DNA from: RBG-13-68-16 sp050018455
GTDB lineage: Bacteria > Acidobacteriota > Thermoanaerobaculia > Thermoanaerobaculales > Thermoanaerobaculaceae
NCBI GenBank assembly: GCA_050018455.1
Contig: JBEKAA010000016.1
Span: 1-64,000 of the forward strand
Reading direction: 5' to 3'
DNA: 64,000 nt
Part shown: positions 16,736-25,239 of the stretch, one piece after another
Layout: each line of letters begins with the position of its first letter
Position numbering within the stretch: position 1 is the first letter of the stretch
Notes under the pieces: model-generated
Seen by the model: the letters and a program-made list of their open reading frames with translations, nothing else
Databases searched by the model: none
Told to the model about the DNA's origin: nothing
Translations under genes and position numbers: made by a program

Positions 16736-17989
16736 TCATCCCGAGAATTCCTGCCCTTTCTTCCGTGCCGCTCCCAGACCCGCGGCTCGTCCGGTGGCCC
16801 AGGCCCATTGGAAGTTGTGGCCGCCGATGGGGCCGATGGCGTCGAGGGCCTCGCCGCAGATGAAGAGTCCCGGACACTTTCGACTTTCCATCGTGCGGGG
16901 GTTCACCTCCGCCAGGTCCACGCCGCCCCCCGTCACCTCGGCCTTGGCGTAGCCCTCGGTTCCCGTCCAGGGCAGGGCGTATCTGGTGAGGAGACCCACG
17001 AGGAGGAGCCGGTCCTCGCGCCGGAGCTCGGGCAGGCGCGCGCCCTCTCTCACGTCCGCCTCCTCGCACAGCGTCTTCGCTAGCCGTGCGGGCACGTGCC
17101 GCGCCACGGCGCTTTCAACGGTCCCCGGACCTCTCCGCAGATCCTCCTCCCACTCGGCGGCGCTGCGGCAGGCCCAGTTCACGAAGATCTCCCCGCGCGG
17201 CTCGCCTGTCATGCGCGGCCTGGCGGCGACGTGGGAGACGTTGAGGACGGCGGGACCGCTGTAGCCCCTGTGCGTGAAGAGGAATCCGCCCCTCTCGGAG
17301 CGATGGCCGCCGGCCCCCTCCGCCGCAAGGGTCACTTCGAGGGACAGGCCCGCCAAATGGCCGTGGCGCGGCGGCACCGCCGTCAGCGGCACGAGCGCCG
17401 GATAGGTGGGACGGATCGTGTGCCCCAGGCGCGCGAGCATCTCGAACCCCCATCCGTCGCTGCCCGTGGCGGGCACGGAGCACCCGCCCGTAGCCAGCAC
17501 GACGGCCGACGAATCCACGGTGTCGCCGTCTTCGAGACGCACGCGCCAGGCAGCCCCCTCGCGCGTGAGGTCCGCTACGCGCGCGCCCAGGCGCACATCG
17601 GCGCCACGGCGGCGCGCCTCGTTCAGGAGCGCGTCGCGCACCTCGCGGGCCCGCATGCGCGCCGGAAAGAGCTTGCCCGAGCCGACCTCGGTCACGAGTT
17701 CCACGCCCAGGCCCCCCTCGAAGAATCGCACCTGCTCAGGGAGCGGCCAGGACTTCAGGATGTTCCTGAGAGTATGCGGCGAGGAGCCGGTCACGAACCG
17801 CCCCGGTGCGGCCTCCGCGGGGAGGATGTTGCACCGACCGCCCCCGCTGATGAGGATCTTGCGGCCCCCGTCGGCCGTGCCCTCCAGAACGATGACCTTG
17901 CGTCCCGCCCCCGCCGCCCACAGCGCAGCCATGAGGCCCGAAGCGCCCGCGCCGATGACGGTGACGGGAGGCGTGCCGCTCAATTGCAT
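16736..17989 (-). CDS. FAD-dependent flavoprotein of the HI0933/BaiN family
   Basis: 417 residues from ATG 17989. An N-terminal Rossmann FAD site reads VTVIGAGASGLMAALWAAGAG, followed by KILISGGGRCN, the hallmark of the BaiN/HI0933/YhiN group. Later features are VVLATGGCSVPATGSDGWGFE, FTHRGYSGPAVLN and the C-terminal GLFICGEALDAIGPIGGHNFQWAWATG, which closes on the flavin. Family members are putative NAD(P)H-dependent reductases; BaiN acts on bile-acid enones, but the native substrate here is unknown. The start overlaps the last bases of the DUF4440 gene, so the two are co-transcribed. Confidence 0.88.
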   Translation of the reverse strand: MQLSGTPPVTVIGAGASGLMAALWAAGAGRKVIVLEGTADGGRKILISGGGRCNILPAEAAPGRFVTGSSPHTLRNILKSWPLPEQVRFFEGGLGVELVTEVGSGKLFPARMRAREVRDALLNEARRRGADVRLGARVADLTREGAAWRVRLEDGDTVDSSAVVLATGGCSVPATGSDGWGFEMLARLGHTIRPTYPALVPLTAVPPRHGHLAGLSLEVTLAAEGAGGHRSERGGFLFTHRGYSGPAVLNVSHVAARPRMTGEPRGEIFVNWACRSAAEWEEDLRRGPGTVESAVARHVPARLAKTLCEEADVREGARLPELRREDRLLLVGLLTRYALPWTGTEGYAKAEVTGGGVDLAEVNPRTMESRKCPGLFICGEALDAIGPIGGHNFQWAWATGRAAGLGAARKKGQEFSG

Positions 17990-18456
17990 GGGGTCTTGGG
18001 CGGATCGACGCTGCCGATATCCGCCTGCATTCGCCACGGCCCGCCCTTGGCCCGCGTCCAGACCGTGACATATTTCCCCGTGAGCCTCATCGCCTCGCCG
18101 GTGGCGGCCTTGCCGTCGCGCTCCCAGGTCCCGTAGGTGTAGCCCATGTCGCCGGAGGCCGAAACCTCGGCTCCCACGGGCACCCACCGGAGCGGCCTGG
18201 GGTCGAACCGGGTGCGCTCGTAGAGCGCCTTCACCTTGTCGAAACCCTCGACGATCGCGTCGCCCGGGAAGACGCGCACGTCCGGCGCCATGACCGCCAG
18301 CCACGCCTCAAGGCCCTTCTCACCGGAGGCCCGGGCGAAGGCCTTGTCGGCCGCCAGGAGGTCCTTCGACGTGGCGATTTCGGCCCCGCGCATCTCCCAC
18401 CCTGCCAGCAGGCCCGCCGCGACGCCTGCCACCACGAAACACCAGCTTCTCCTCAT
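17980..18456 (-). CDS. exported DUF4440/SnoaL-like protein
   Basis: 158 residues from ATG 18456, which has GGAGG in the right place; the frame is open further upstream but without resemblance. A signal peptide (MRRSWCFVVAGVAAGLLAG) is followed by an NTF2-like fold: LLAADKAFARASGEKGLEAWLAVMAPDV, the typical first helices of DUF4440, then VEGFDKVKALYE and a C-terminal strand YVTVWTRAKGGPWRMQADIGS. Such proteins often bind or transform small ligands in the cone-shaped pocket. It is the first gene of a two-gene unit with the BaiN-like flavoprotein. Confidence 0.8.
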   Translation of the reverse strand: MRRSWCFVVAGVAAGLLAGWEMRGAEIATSKDLLAADKAFARASGEKGLEAWLAVMAPDVRVFPGDAIVEGFDKVKALYERTRFDPRPLRWVPVGAEVSASGDMGYTYGTWERDGKAATGEAMRLTGKYVTVWTRAKGGPWRMQADIGSVDPPKTPCN

Positions 18457-18643
18457 GGACAACCTCCGAAGATACAAGTCTACAGCCGGCCGCCGGCACG
18501 ATGCGACCGGCTCCCTCGCGAGCTCCGGACGGTTCCAACCCGATGGCCAACCTGCCGGAACCCTTTCGTCAGTCTCTACGCTGGTAGACTGATCGCGCCG
18601 AAAGCCCGCCGCGGCGCGGGCCCCACACGAGAGGAGCGCAGCC

Positions 18644-19843
18644 ATGGGAGGTAGCGGTCTGGCCTCGAAGGACATCATCGCCCAGAAGCACGTTCAGGCG
18701 GCCAACAAGGTGCGAGAGTCGGGCGTGGATCTCTGGATCACCTACGTCCAGGAGACGAGCGCGGGCGCCGAGCGGGCTTTCGCCTACATCTCGCCCGGAA
18801 ACTTCACGTGGGAAAGCGCCGTCCTCGTCACACCAGGGGGCAAGCCCTCGGTCATCTGTGGCCGCCTGGACCAGCAAGTGTTCGAGGACTCCGGCCTCTT
18901 CAAGGAGGTCACCACGTTTGTCCAGGACTTCAAGGTGCCCTTCATGGAGTATCTGGGCGCCTTGAAGCCGCGCAAGGTCGCCGTCAATTTCTCCCTCAAC
19001 GATTCGAGCGCCGACGGCATCCCCCACGGTCGCTTCCTCCAACTGGAAGCCATGCTAAGGGAGGCCCTTCCCGGCGTCGAGATCGCCTCCGCGGAGGCCA
19101 TCATCCTGGCGCTCATCACGCAGAAGAGCCCTCTCGAGCTGGCGGCGATTCAGGAGGCGGTGGACCACACGGTGGATATCTTCGGGGAGATCCATGCCTT
19201 CCTCAAGCCGGGCCTCACCGAGAAGCAAGTCTACGAGTTCATCGGCGAGCGCATGACCCATCGAGGCCTCCAGCCCAGTTTCCAGACTCTGGTCTTCGCG
19301 GGCGACCGGGGCGCCGGCATGGGCCACGGCGACGCCACGGACAACGACCTCCGGCCCGGTGACCTGGTGCACGTTGACATGGGGGTGTTCGTTCGGGGCT
19401 ACGCCTCCGACATGCAGCGCACCTGGTACGTGGCCTCCCCGGGCGAGGAAAGCGCCCCCGGGGCCGCAAGGCGCGGGTTCAACGTCATTGTCCAGGCCAA
19501 CGAGGCGTGCCGGAAGGCCCTCCGCCCCGGCGTCAAGGGCGTGGATGTGGATGCCGTCGCCCGGGGCATGGTCACTGCGGCGGGGTTCCCCGAGTACCCG
19601 CACGCGCTGGGCCACCAGGTCGGACGTCACGTGCACGATGGCGGCGCACTCCTGGGACCGGCGTGGGCGCGCTACAGAAACACGCCCTTCATGCCGGCCG
19701 CCGAGAACCAGGTCTTCACCCTCGAACCCTCCTTGAACGTGCCGGGTTTCGGAGCCGTGGGCATCGAGGAGGACGTGGTCGTGACGCCTGAGGGCGCGCG
19801 GTTCCTCGCCCCGCCGCAGACGGAACTCTGGACCGTGAAATAG
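18644..19843 (+). CDS. M24-family metallopeptidase (Xaa-Pro aminopeptidase-like)
   Basis: 399 residues. The N-terminal creatinase-like domain (about 1-160) precedes the pita-bread catalytic domain. Metal ligands are visible in order: the Asp of VHVDMGVF, the Asp of YASDMQRTW, the His of HALGHQVGRHVHDGG, the Glu of FTLEPSL and the Glu of GIEEDVVVT. The complete set suggests an active cytosolic peptidase cleaving N-terminal Xaa-Pro or a related bond. The ATG has GAGAGGAGCG upstream. It is divergent from the DUF4440 gene and shares 187 bases of upstream DNA with it. Confidence 0.9.
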   Translation: MGGSGLASKDIIAQKHVQAANKVRESGVDLWITYVQETSAGAERAFAYISPGNFTWESAVLVTPGGKPSVICGRLDQQVFEDSGLFKEVTTFVQDFKVPFMEYLGALKPRKVAVNFSLNDSSADGIPHGRFLQLEAMLREALPGVEIASAEAIILALITQKSPLELAAIQEAVDHTVDIFGEIHAFLKPGLTEKQVYEFIGERMTHRGLQPSFQTLVFAGDRGAGMGHGDATDNDLRPGDLVHVDMGVFVRGYASDMQRTWYVASPGEESAPGAARRGFNVIVQANEACRKALRPGVKGVDVDAVARGMVTAAGFPEYPHALGHQVGRHVHDGGALLGPAWARYRNTPFMPAAENQVFTLEPSLNVPGFGAVGIEEDVVVTPEGARFLAPPQTELWTVK

Positions 19844-19959
19844 CGGTTCATCGTGGATACGCCTTGCGCCCTCAAGACCCCGCAGGCGCCGCCGGTTCGG
19901 CCCGCCCAAATCAGAAATGGGTGTCAGGTACGCATCCACCCGGATCAAGAGGAGACGGG

Positions 19960-20679
19960 ATGGATCGCCCCGGAGGAATGATCATTCCGCTTACCTCACG
20001 TCAACCAATGGCGGCTTTCGCAGCGATGATCTTCATTGTCGCAGCGTGTTCTTCCGATCACCCCCGGAGCGGTCACTCTCGTGCGTCTGACGCACGTGCG
20101 GCGTTGACGAACCCAAAGCACACGTTCTGGGACCAGAGATCGCCGGACGTCTTCAGGGTCAGGATGCATACCAGCACGGGAAGTTTCGTGATCGAGGCGC
20201 ATCGGGATTGGGCGCCCGGCGGCTGTGACCGATTCTACAACTTCGTGCGCGCCGGCTTCTTCGACAACTCCCGGTTCTTCCGAATCCGTCGCGGTTCCTT
20301 CGCGCAATTCGGGATTCCCGGCGATCCGGTCGTGGCCGCATTCTGGAGGGATGAAGCGATCCCGGATGATCCCGTGCGACAGAGCAATACTCGCGGATCG
20401 GTCGCGTACGCGATGACCGGACCCAACACTCGAACAACTCAACTGTTCATCAACTTGAGCGACAACCCCCAGTTGGACCGAGACGGGTTTGCCCCCATAG
20501 GCAGAGTAGTCGAAGGAATTGAGGTCGCAGATCATCTCTACGCCGGGTATGGAGATGATCCGGGCGGTGGAATGCGCGGCGGAAGACAGGGAAAGATCTT
20601 TGCAGGCGGAAATGCCTATCTCGATGGAGAGTTTCCACGTCTGGACACGTTGATTCGCGCTACGGTCGTAGGGCGTTGA
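19960..20679 (+). CDS. lipoprotein cyclophilin-type peptidyl-prolyl isomerase
   Basis: 239 residues from ATG 19960 (AGAGGAGACGGG); a second candidate is ATG 19978 with GGAGGA. The N terminus carries a lipoprotein signal with the lipobox VAAC, so the mature protein should be anchored to a membrane in the periplasm. The cyclophilin domain (about 75-235) has GGCDRFYNFVRAGFFDNSRFFRI, which includes the catalytic Arg, then TRTTQLFINLSDNPQLDRDGF and PIGRVVEGIEVAD. It catalyses cis-trans isomerisation at proline in exported proteins. It sits ten bases before the DUF488 gene. Confidence 0.85.
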   Translation: MDRPGGMIIPLTSRQPMAAFAAMIFIVAACSSDHPRSGHSRASDARAALTNPKHTFWDQRSPDVFRVRMHTSTGSFVIEAHRDWAPGGCDRFYNFVRAGFFDNSRFFRIRRGSFAQFGIPGDPVVAAFWRDEAIPDDPVRQSNTRGSVAYAMTGPNTRTTQLFINLSDNPQLDRDGFAPIGRVVEGIEVADHLYAGYGDDPGGGMRGGRQGKIFAGGNAYLDGEFPRLDTLIRATVVGR

Positions 20680-20689
20680 GAGCCGGAAT

Positions 20690-21076
20690 ATGACGCTTCG
20701 CATCGTCCGCCTCGGTACTCCCCGCGTCGCCGGCGAGGGCCTCCGGATCGGCACCGTGCGCCGACCGCCGCGCGGCGTGCCGGCGGCGCGCTTCGCCTCG
20801 GAGAACTGGTACGACATCTGGTACCCGAACCTCGCGCCGAGCGTCGAGACGATGAAGCTCGGCAAGGCGGCGCAGACCGAGCGGGACTGGGCGGCGTTCG
20901 CGAGGAAGTTCCGCTCCGAGATGGCCGGGGCCGAGGCGAGCCGCACGCTCGAGCTTCTCGCCGCTCTCTCGCACACGGCGGACTTCTCGATCGGCTGCTA
21001 CTGCGAGGACGAGACGCGCTGCCACCGTTCGGTGCTGCGCGAGCTGCTCGCCGCGCGCGGCGCGAAGATGGACTGA
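20690..21076 (+). CDS. DUF488 family protein
   Basis: 128 residues. It begins MTLRIVRLGTPRVAGEGLRI and contains WYDIWYPNLAPSVETMKLG and a C-terminal cluster of Cys and His, GCYCEDETRCHRSVLRELL, which is the conserved end of the DUF488 family (YeaO-type). The Cys-x-Cys-x5-Cys-His set may bind a metal or nucleic acid; the function is not established. It follows the cyclophilin gene by ten bases, so a common transcript is likely. Confidence 0.85.
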   Translation: MTLRIVRLGTPRVAGEGLRIGTVRRPPRGVPAARFASENWYDIWYPNLAPSVETMKLGKAAQTERDWAAFARKFRSEMAGAEASRTLELLAALSHTADFSIGCYCEDETRCHRSVLRELLAARGAKMD

Positions 21077-21360
21077 CCGGGCAGCAGACTCACGGTCGGG
21101 AGGACATCCTCTCTCCGCTGCCACCCCCCGCACCCGAACCCATGTCGGACGCTGCCGGGGTGAAGGTGGTGGGATGGTGACACTTCCATGATCAGGCCGG
21201 CCCCCCGGGTCGCTGCGCAGCGCAGAATTCCCCGAACAAACCGTACGGGCTCGCAGCCCGGGGCCGAATGGAAACCGATTTACTCATGCAATCCGCCACT
21301 GAGCTGAGGACCTTGCCTGATCGGATCCGTTTCAGATTCCAATGTTCCGTGCCGGGCTGC

Positions 21361-24024
21361 CTACTGCTGCATCGAAATCGTCGTCGGGTCGTTGGTGATG
21401 TTGTCGATTACCGAGGCGAATCCGAACACCCCCGATCCGCTCTGGACCGCGATCGTTGCGTACCCGCTGTCCATCGCCGTCTGCCCCGCATCGTTCAGGA
21501 ACGGCTGCGTCGCCTGCGCCCACTGCCCTGCTGCCAAGTTCACCGTGTAGTCGGCAAGACTGTTCCCCGCGCCGCCGTAGAGAGTCACCACCACCGTCGC
21601 ACTCGCAGTGCCGGTATTGACCACTCCGATGTTGCAATGGTACGAGGCGTTCTCCGTCAGTCCCGCCAGGTACGCGCTCTGACCCGCCGAAAGGCCATCG
21701 CTCGCCACGGCTGCCGGGTAGTCCTGCCCCTGCGTACCATCGGGGTAGCACCTCGCCGTGGACGAGACCTCGTTGTAGGTCCGCGCCGTGACTCGGAGCG
21801 GCTGGTCCGAGGTGACTTCGAGCGCACCCGACCCGCTCCCACCAAGCCACCCGACCACGTCTGTGAGGATCGACTGCGCCCCGGCCGCCACCGAGGTCGC
21901 GCTGCTCAGGACATCACCACTGCCCCGGAACTGGACCTGCACGTTGGCCGTCACCGTACCGGGGTTGAGCAGACCGAGATCGCTGCGCCACTGGCTGCTG
22001 TTGAGGCCGCTCCCGTCGCTCGCCACCGGGACCCAGACGACAAGGGCGGGCGTCGACGCCTGCATAGCGACCGTGGTCGGGTCGTTGGTGATGTTGTCGA
22101 TCACCGAGGCGAACCCAAACACCCCCGATCCGCTCTGTACCGCGATCGTCGCGTACCCGCTGTCCATCGCCGTCTGCCCCGCCTCGTTCAGGAACGGCTG
22201 CGTCGCCTGCGCCCACTGCCCTGCGGCCAAGCTCACCGTGTAGTCGGCAAGGCTGTCCCCCGCACCGTCGTAGAGAGTCACCAGCACCGTCGCACTCGCA
22301 GTGCCGGTGTTGACCACTCCGATGTTGCAGCGGTAGGAGGTGTTCTCCGTAAGTCCCGCGAGGTACGCGCTCTGACCCGCCGAGAGGCCGTTGCCCGTCA
22401 GTACTGCCGGATAGTCCTGCCCCTGCGTTCCGCCGGGGTAGCAGCTCGCCGTGGACGAGACCTGGTTGTACGTCCGCGCCGTGACCTCGAGCGGTTGGTC
22501 GGACAGGACCTGGATCGCCCCCGAACCGCTCGCTGCAAGCTGTCCGACCACATCGGTCAGGATCGACTGCACCCCCGGCGGCACCTGAGTCGTGTTCGTT
22601 GCGACAACGTCGCTGCCGTAGAACTCGATCTCGACGTTCGCCGTGACGGTGCCGGGGTTGAGCAAGCCGAGGTCGCTGCGCCACTGGCTCCCGTTGAGGC
22701 CGCCCGCGTGGCTCGCCACCGGGAGCCAGACGCTCGTGCCGGCCGAGCGCGAACCGACAAAATAGGCGGTCACATAGAACTCGTTCTCCAGGATATCGGT
22801 GCCCAAGAAGCCATTGCCGAAGGAGAAGCTCCACTCGAAGCCGGTGGCCGGGCCATTGGGTTGGCAGGCGTCCTGAATCGTGGCCGCCTGGCAGGACCAG
22901 TAGAGATAGGGCTGTATATTATTGAACGGGCCGACCGCGATATCGGGCGCCGTGACCACGGGCGTGCCTTTCTTGAATCCCAGCTGGCCATAGAACAACT
23001 CCCCCAGAGGGTTGGTGGCGGCGTCGCAGTTGTATCCGTTACAGCTGTGGTCGATCGGGGGCAACTCCCAGTTGCTCTGACCCAGGTACGCGGCGGCGTT
23101 CATGTTCGCGATGAATTGCAAGGCCGCAGCCAACGTCATCGTGCCGCTCGGACTCACGCAGACCGCAGGCGTGGTCGGACTCGTGCAGTACGGCAATCCC
23201 AAAGTATTACTACCAGCCAAATTCGCGTTCGCCAGCCACGTGACGTTCGCCACGGGATCGTAGACGGTTTGCCCGCCAGGATTGGCTTGCAGACCCGTGC
23301 CCGTGGCGGTCGGCGTACCCGCTATTTTTCCAGCGATCATCGGCAACACATATAGGAAATCATCCGCGGTGTTCGTGCCCTGGAAGCCGGTGTTGAAAGA
23401 AAAGGTGGCATTGCCGCATCCCATCGTCGCGTAGCATGGATCAGCAGGAACGCCACCGATTGTCTGCGACCAATACTGATAGGGTTGGAAATTGCTGAAG
23501 GGACCGACCGGGTTGCTGGGGATGGGAACCGCAGTATTGGGCGCCTTCAGTCCCAAGGCATCGTAGTACAGCGAACCCAGCGCGTTGAGCGTGCAACCGA
23601 ACCCGAATGAATTGTCCTGCGGCCCCACCTTCCCGCAGCCGCTGTCGGCGAGCGGCGTGGTCGGGAGTTGCCAGTTGGTGTGCCCCAGATAGTTGGCGGC
23701 GTTCATCGCAGCGACCCACGCCGCAGCGGCCTGATAGCTCATCGAGCCGCTGGCGTTGACGCACGGTTGCGTTCCGGAACCGGTGCATGCCGGAAGGCCG
23801 AAAAGGTCGCTGGCGCCAAGATCGGCGTCGGCGAGCCAGGTGACGTTGTTCACGGTGTCGAACACGGTGAGGCCGTCTGCGCTCGGGACGAGCGCCGCGC
23901 TTGCCTGCGACGACGACAGGGCACCGGCGACGAGCGCGGCGACCCCGATCGTGGTCCGGATCCGGCGATTCCGGAAATCGTCCAGCATCGTGATCAGGTC
24001 GCGCCAGCCGCTCTTGGGCAGCAT
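21361..24024 (-). CDS. large exported DUF1566 protein with duplicated C-terminal domain
   Basis: 887 residues from ATG 24024, chosen because GGAGGGG lies just upstream. A signal peptide with an unusually long basic N-region leads to the cut near SSSQASAA. Two DUF1566 (Lcl C-terminal-type) domains follow, about 45-235 and 240-420, each with the pattern NVTWLADADL...MNAANYLGHTNWQLP. The last part consists of two homologous units of about 225 residues that share QWRSDLGLLNPGTVTANV and SDQPLxVTARTYN. It is rich in Asn, Gly, Ser and Thr and is probably a cell-surface or secreted protein. No sorting tail (such as PEP-CTERM) is seen. Confidence 0.8.
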   Translation of the reverse strand: MLPKSGWRDLITMLDDFRNRRIRTTIGVAALVAGALSSSQASAALVPSADGLTVFDTVNNVTWLADADLGASDLFGLPACTGSGTQPCVNASGSMSYQAAAAWVAAMNAANYLGHTNWQLPTTPLADSGCGKVGPQDNSFGFGCTLNALGSLYYDALGLKAPNTAVPIPSNPVGPFSNFQPYQYWSQTIGGVPADPCYATMGCGNATFSFNTGFQGTNTADDFLYVLPMIAGKIAGTPTATGTGLQANPGGQTVYDPVANVTWLANANLAGSNTLGLPYCTSPTTPAVCVSPSGTMTLAAALQFIANMNAAAYLGQSNWELPPIDHSCNGYNCDAATNPLGELFYGQLGFKKGTPVVTAPDIAVGPFNNIQPYLYWSCQAATIQDACQPNGPATGFEWSFSFGNGFLGTDILENEFYVTAYFVGSRSAGTSVWLPVASHAGGLNGSQWRSDLGLLNPGTVTANVEIEFYGSDVVATNTTQVPPGVQSILTDVVGQLAASGSGAIQVLSDQPLEVTARTYNQVSSTASCYPGGTQGQDYPAVLTGNGLSAGQSAYLAGLTENTSYRCNIGVVNTGTASATVLVTLYDGAGDSLADYTVSLAAGQWAQATQPFLNEAGQTAMDSGYATIAVQSGSGVFGFASVIDNITNDPTTVAMQASTPALVVWVPVASDGSGLNSSQWRSDLGLLNPGTVTANVQVQFRGSGDVLSSATSVAAGAQSILTDVVGWLGGSGSGALEVTSDQPLRVTARTYNEVSSTARCYPDGTQGQDYPAAVASDGLSAGQSAYLAGLTENASYHCNIGVVNTGTASATVVVTLYGGAGNSLADYTVNLAAGQWAQATQPFLNDAGQTAMDSGYATIAVQSGSGVFGFASVIDNITNDPTTISMQQ
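21364..22731 (-). repeat. tandem intragenic duplication in the DUF1566 gene
   Basis: Two direct units, about 22062-22731 and 21364-22038, encode the two C-terminal domains of the DUF1566 protein. The 3' parts (from AGQSAYLAGLTEN to the VIDNITNDPTT end) are almost identical in protein and DNA, while the 5' parts differ more. That gradient fits duplication followed by partial gene conversion. Confidence 0.75.
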
Positions 24025-24315
24025 GATGTCCCCTCCGCTTCTCATGCCTCGGGAACACACTGCTCCAAGCCGCCATTCCTTCTGTCGCCGCCCTGGACGG
24101 CAGAACCTCCGCGTCCGTCCGTCGACAACCAGATGTCAACTTCTCGCCACCTTGGCGTTGGGGGGCGCAATCTGTTCCTGTGTCGTCACGCACCGCCGGT
24201 GAGACATGAGCGCCGATCGCGCTGTCGCCCACGAAGCTCCGTGAGTCGCACTGCGAACGCCAAGTACGGGCGTCGGAGCGCCCGCCACTGAAGTGCGTGA
24301 GGCCGGAGAACGGTT

Positions 24316-25239
24316 CTATCCTCGCCGGTAGACGTCGGTGCTCAGGTACTTCAGGCCGGAGTCGACCATCAGCGTGACCACCGTGGCATCCGGGCCGAGC
24401 CGCTCTGCGACTCGGATCGCGGCGAGGACGTTCGCTCCGGAGGACGTCCCCGCGAAGAGCGCCTCCTCCCGCGCGATGCGCCTGGCCATCTCCTTCGCGT
24501 CGTCGGTCCTGACCGGCACGACCTCGTCCACCAGCGTCGCCTCCCAGAGCGGAGGAATGTAGCCGATCCCGACGCCTTCGATCTTGTGAGGCCCCGGCTG
24601 ACCGCCCAGCAACACCGACGATTCTGCTGGCTCGACGGCGGCGATCCAAATGCTCGGCTTGTGTCGCTTCAGCACGGTTGCGACCCCGCGCAACGACGCC
24701 GCCGTACCGACGCAGTGGACGAAGGCGTCGACCTCCCCCTTCGTTTGACTCCAGATCTCCTCGCCCAGCGAGTGGTAGCCCGCAATGCTGTCGTGGTTGT
24801 TGAGCTGGTCGGTCCAGTACGTGTGAGGCTCCCGGCTCAACGCCCGGGCGGTCTCAATCATGTCGAGGATCAACTTCTTGGTGGTGCGGCCTCCCTCGCT
24901 GGGGACGAGCGTCAACTCCGCACCCAGCGCCGCCATGTGGTCCAGCTTTTCCTTGCTGAACGCATCGGAGCTGACGATCCGGATCCTGTAGCCCCTGGCG
25001 GCGCAGACCAGCGCGAGCGATGCCCCAGTGCTGCCGCCCGTGTATTCGACGACGGTGTCCCCCGGCTTGAGGCGCCCGTCGTCCTCCGCTCGGGAGATCA
25101 CGGCCTGCGCCATCCGGTCCTTGACGCTGCCGGTGGGGTTTTCCCACTCGAGCTTCGCGAAGATGGCCGCACAGTCGGGTGAAACGACCTTGCGAAGCCG
25201 AATCATCGAGGTGTTTCCAATGGCATTGAGAATGTCCAT
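24316..25239 (-). CDS. cysteine synthase-family PLP enzyme (internal start)
   Basis: 307 residues from ATG 25239, which has its own GAGGGAGAGA ribosome binding site, so this part is probably made independently even though the upstream cyclase frame is continuous with it. It begins MDILNAIGNTSMIRL as in CysK-type enzymes. The PLP lysine is in NPTGSVKDRM (Lys40), and TGGSTGAS replaces the usual TSGNTG substrate loop. EGVGIGYIPPLW and FAGTSSGANVLAA follow the family. It should catalyse beta-replacement on an activated serine; the altered loop leaves the exact substrate uncertain. Confidence 0.8.
   Translation of the reverse strand: MDILNAIGNTSMIRLRKVVSPDCAAIFAKLEWENPTGSVKDRMAQAVISRAEDDGRLKPGDTVVEYTGGSTGASLALVCAARGYRIRIVSSDAFSKEKLDHMAALGAELTLVPSEGGRTTKKLILDMIETARALSREPHTYWTDQLNNHDSIAGYHSLGEEIWSQTKGEVDAFVHCVGTAASLRGVATVLKRHKPSIWIAAVEPAESSVLLGGQPGPHKIEGVGIGYIPPLWEATLVDEVVPVRTDDAKEMARRIAREEALFAGTSSGANVLAAIRVAERLGPDATVVTLMVDSGLKYLSTDVYRRG

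Noticed and set aside
21268..23355. 695-codon open frame on the plus strand
   Set aside because: Antisense to the DUF1566 gene; its internal repetition merely mirrors the duplication of that gene.
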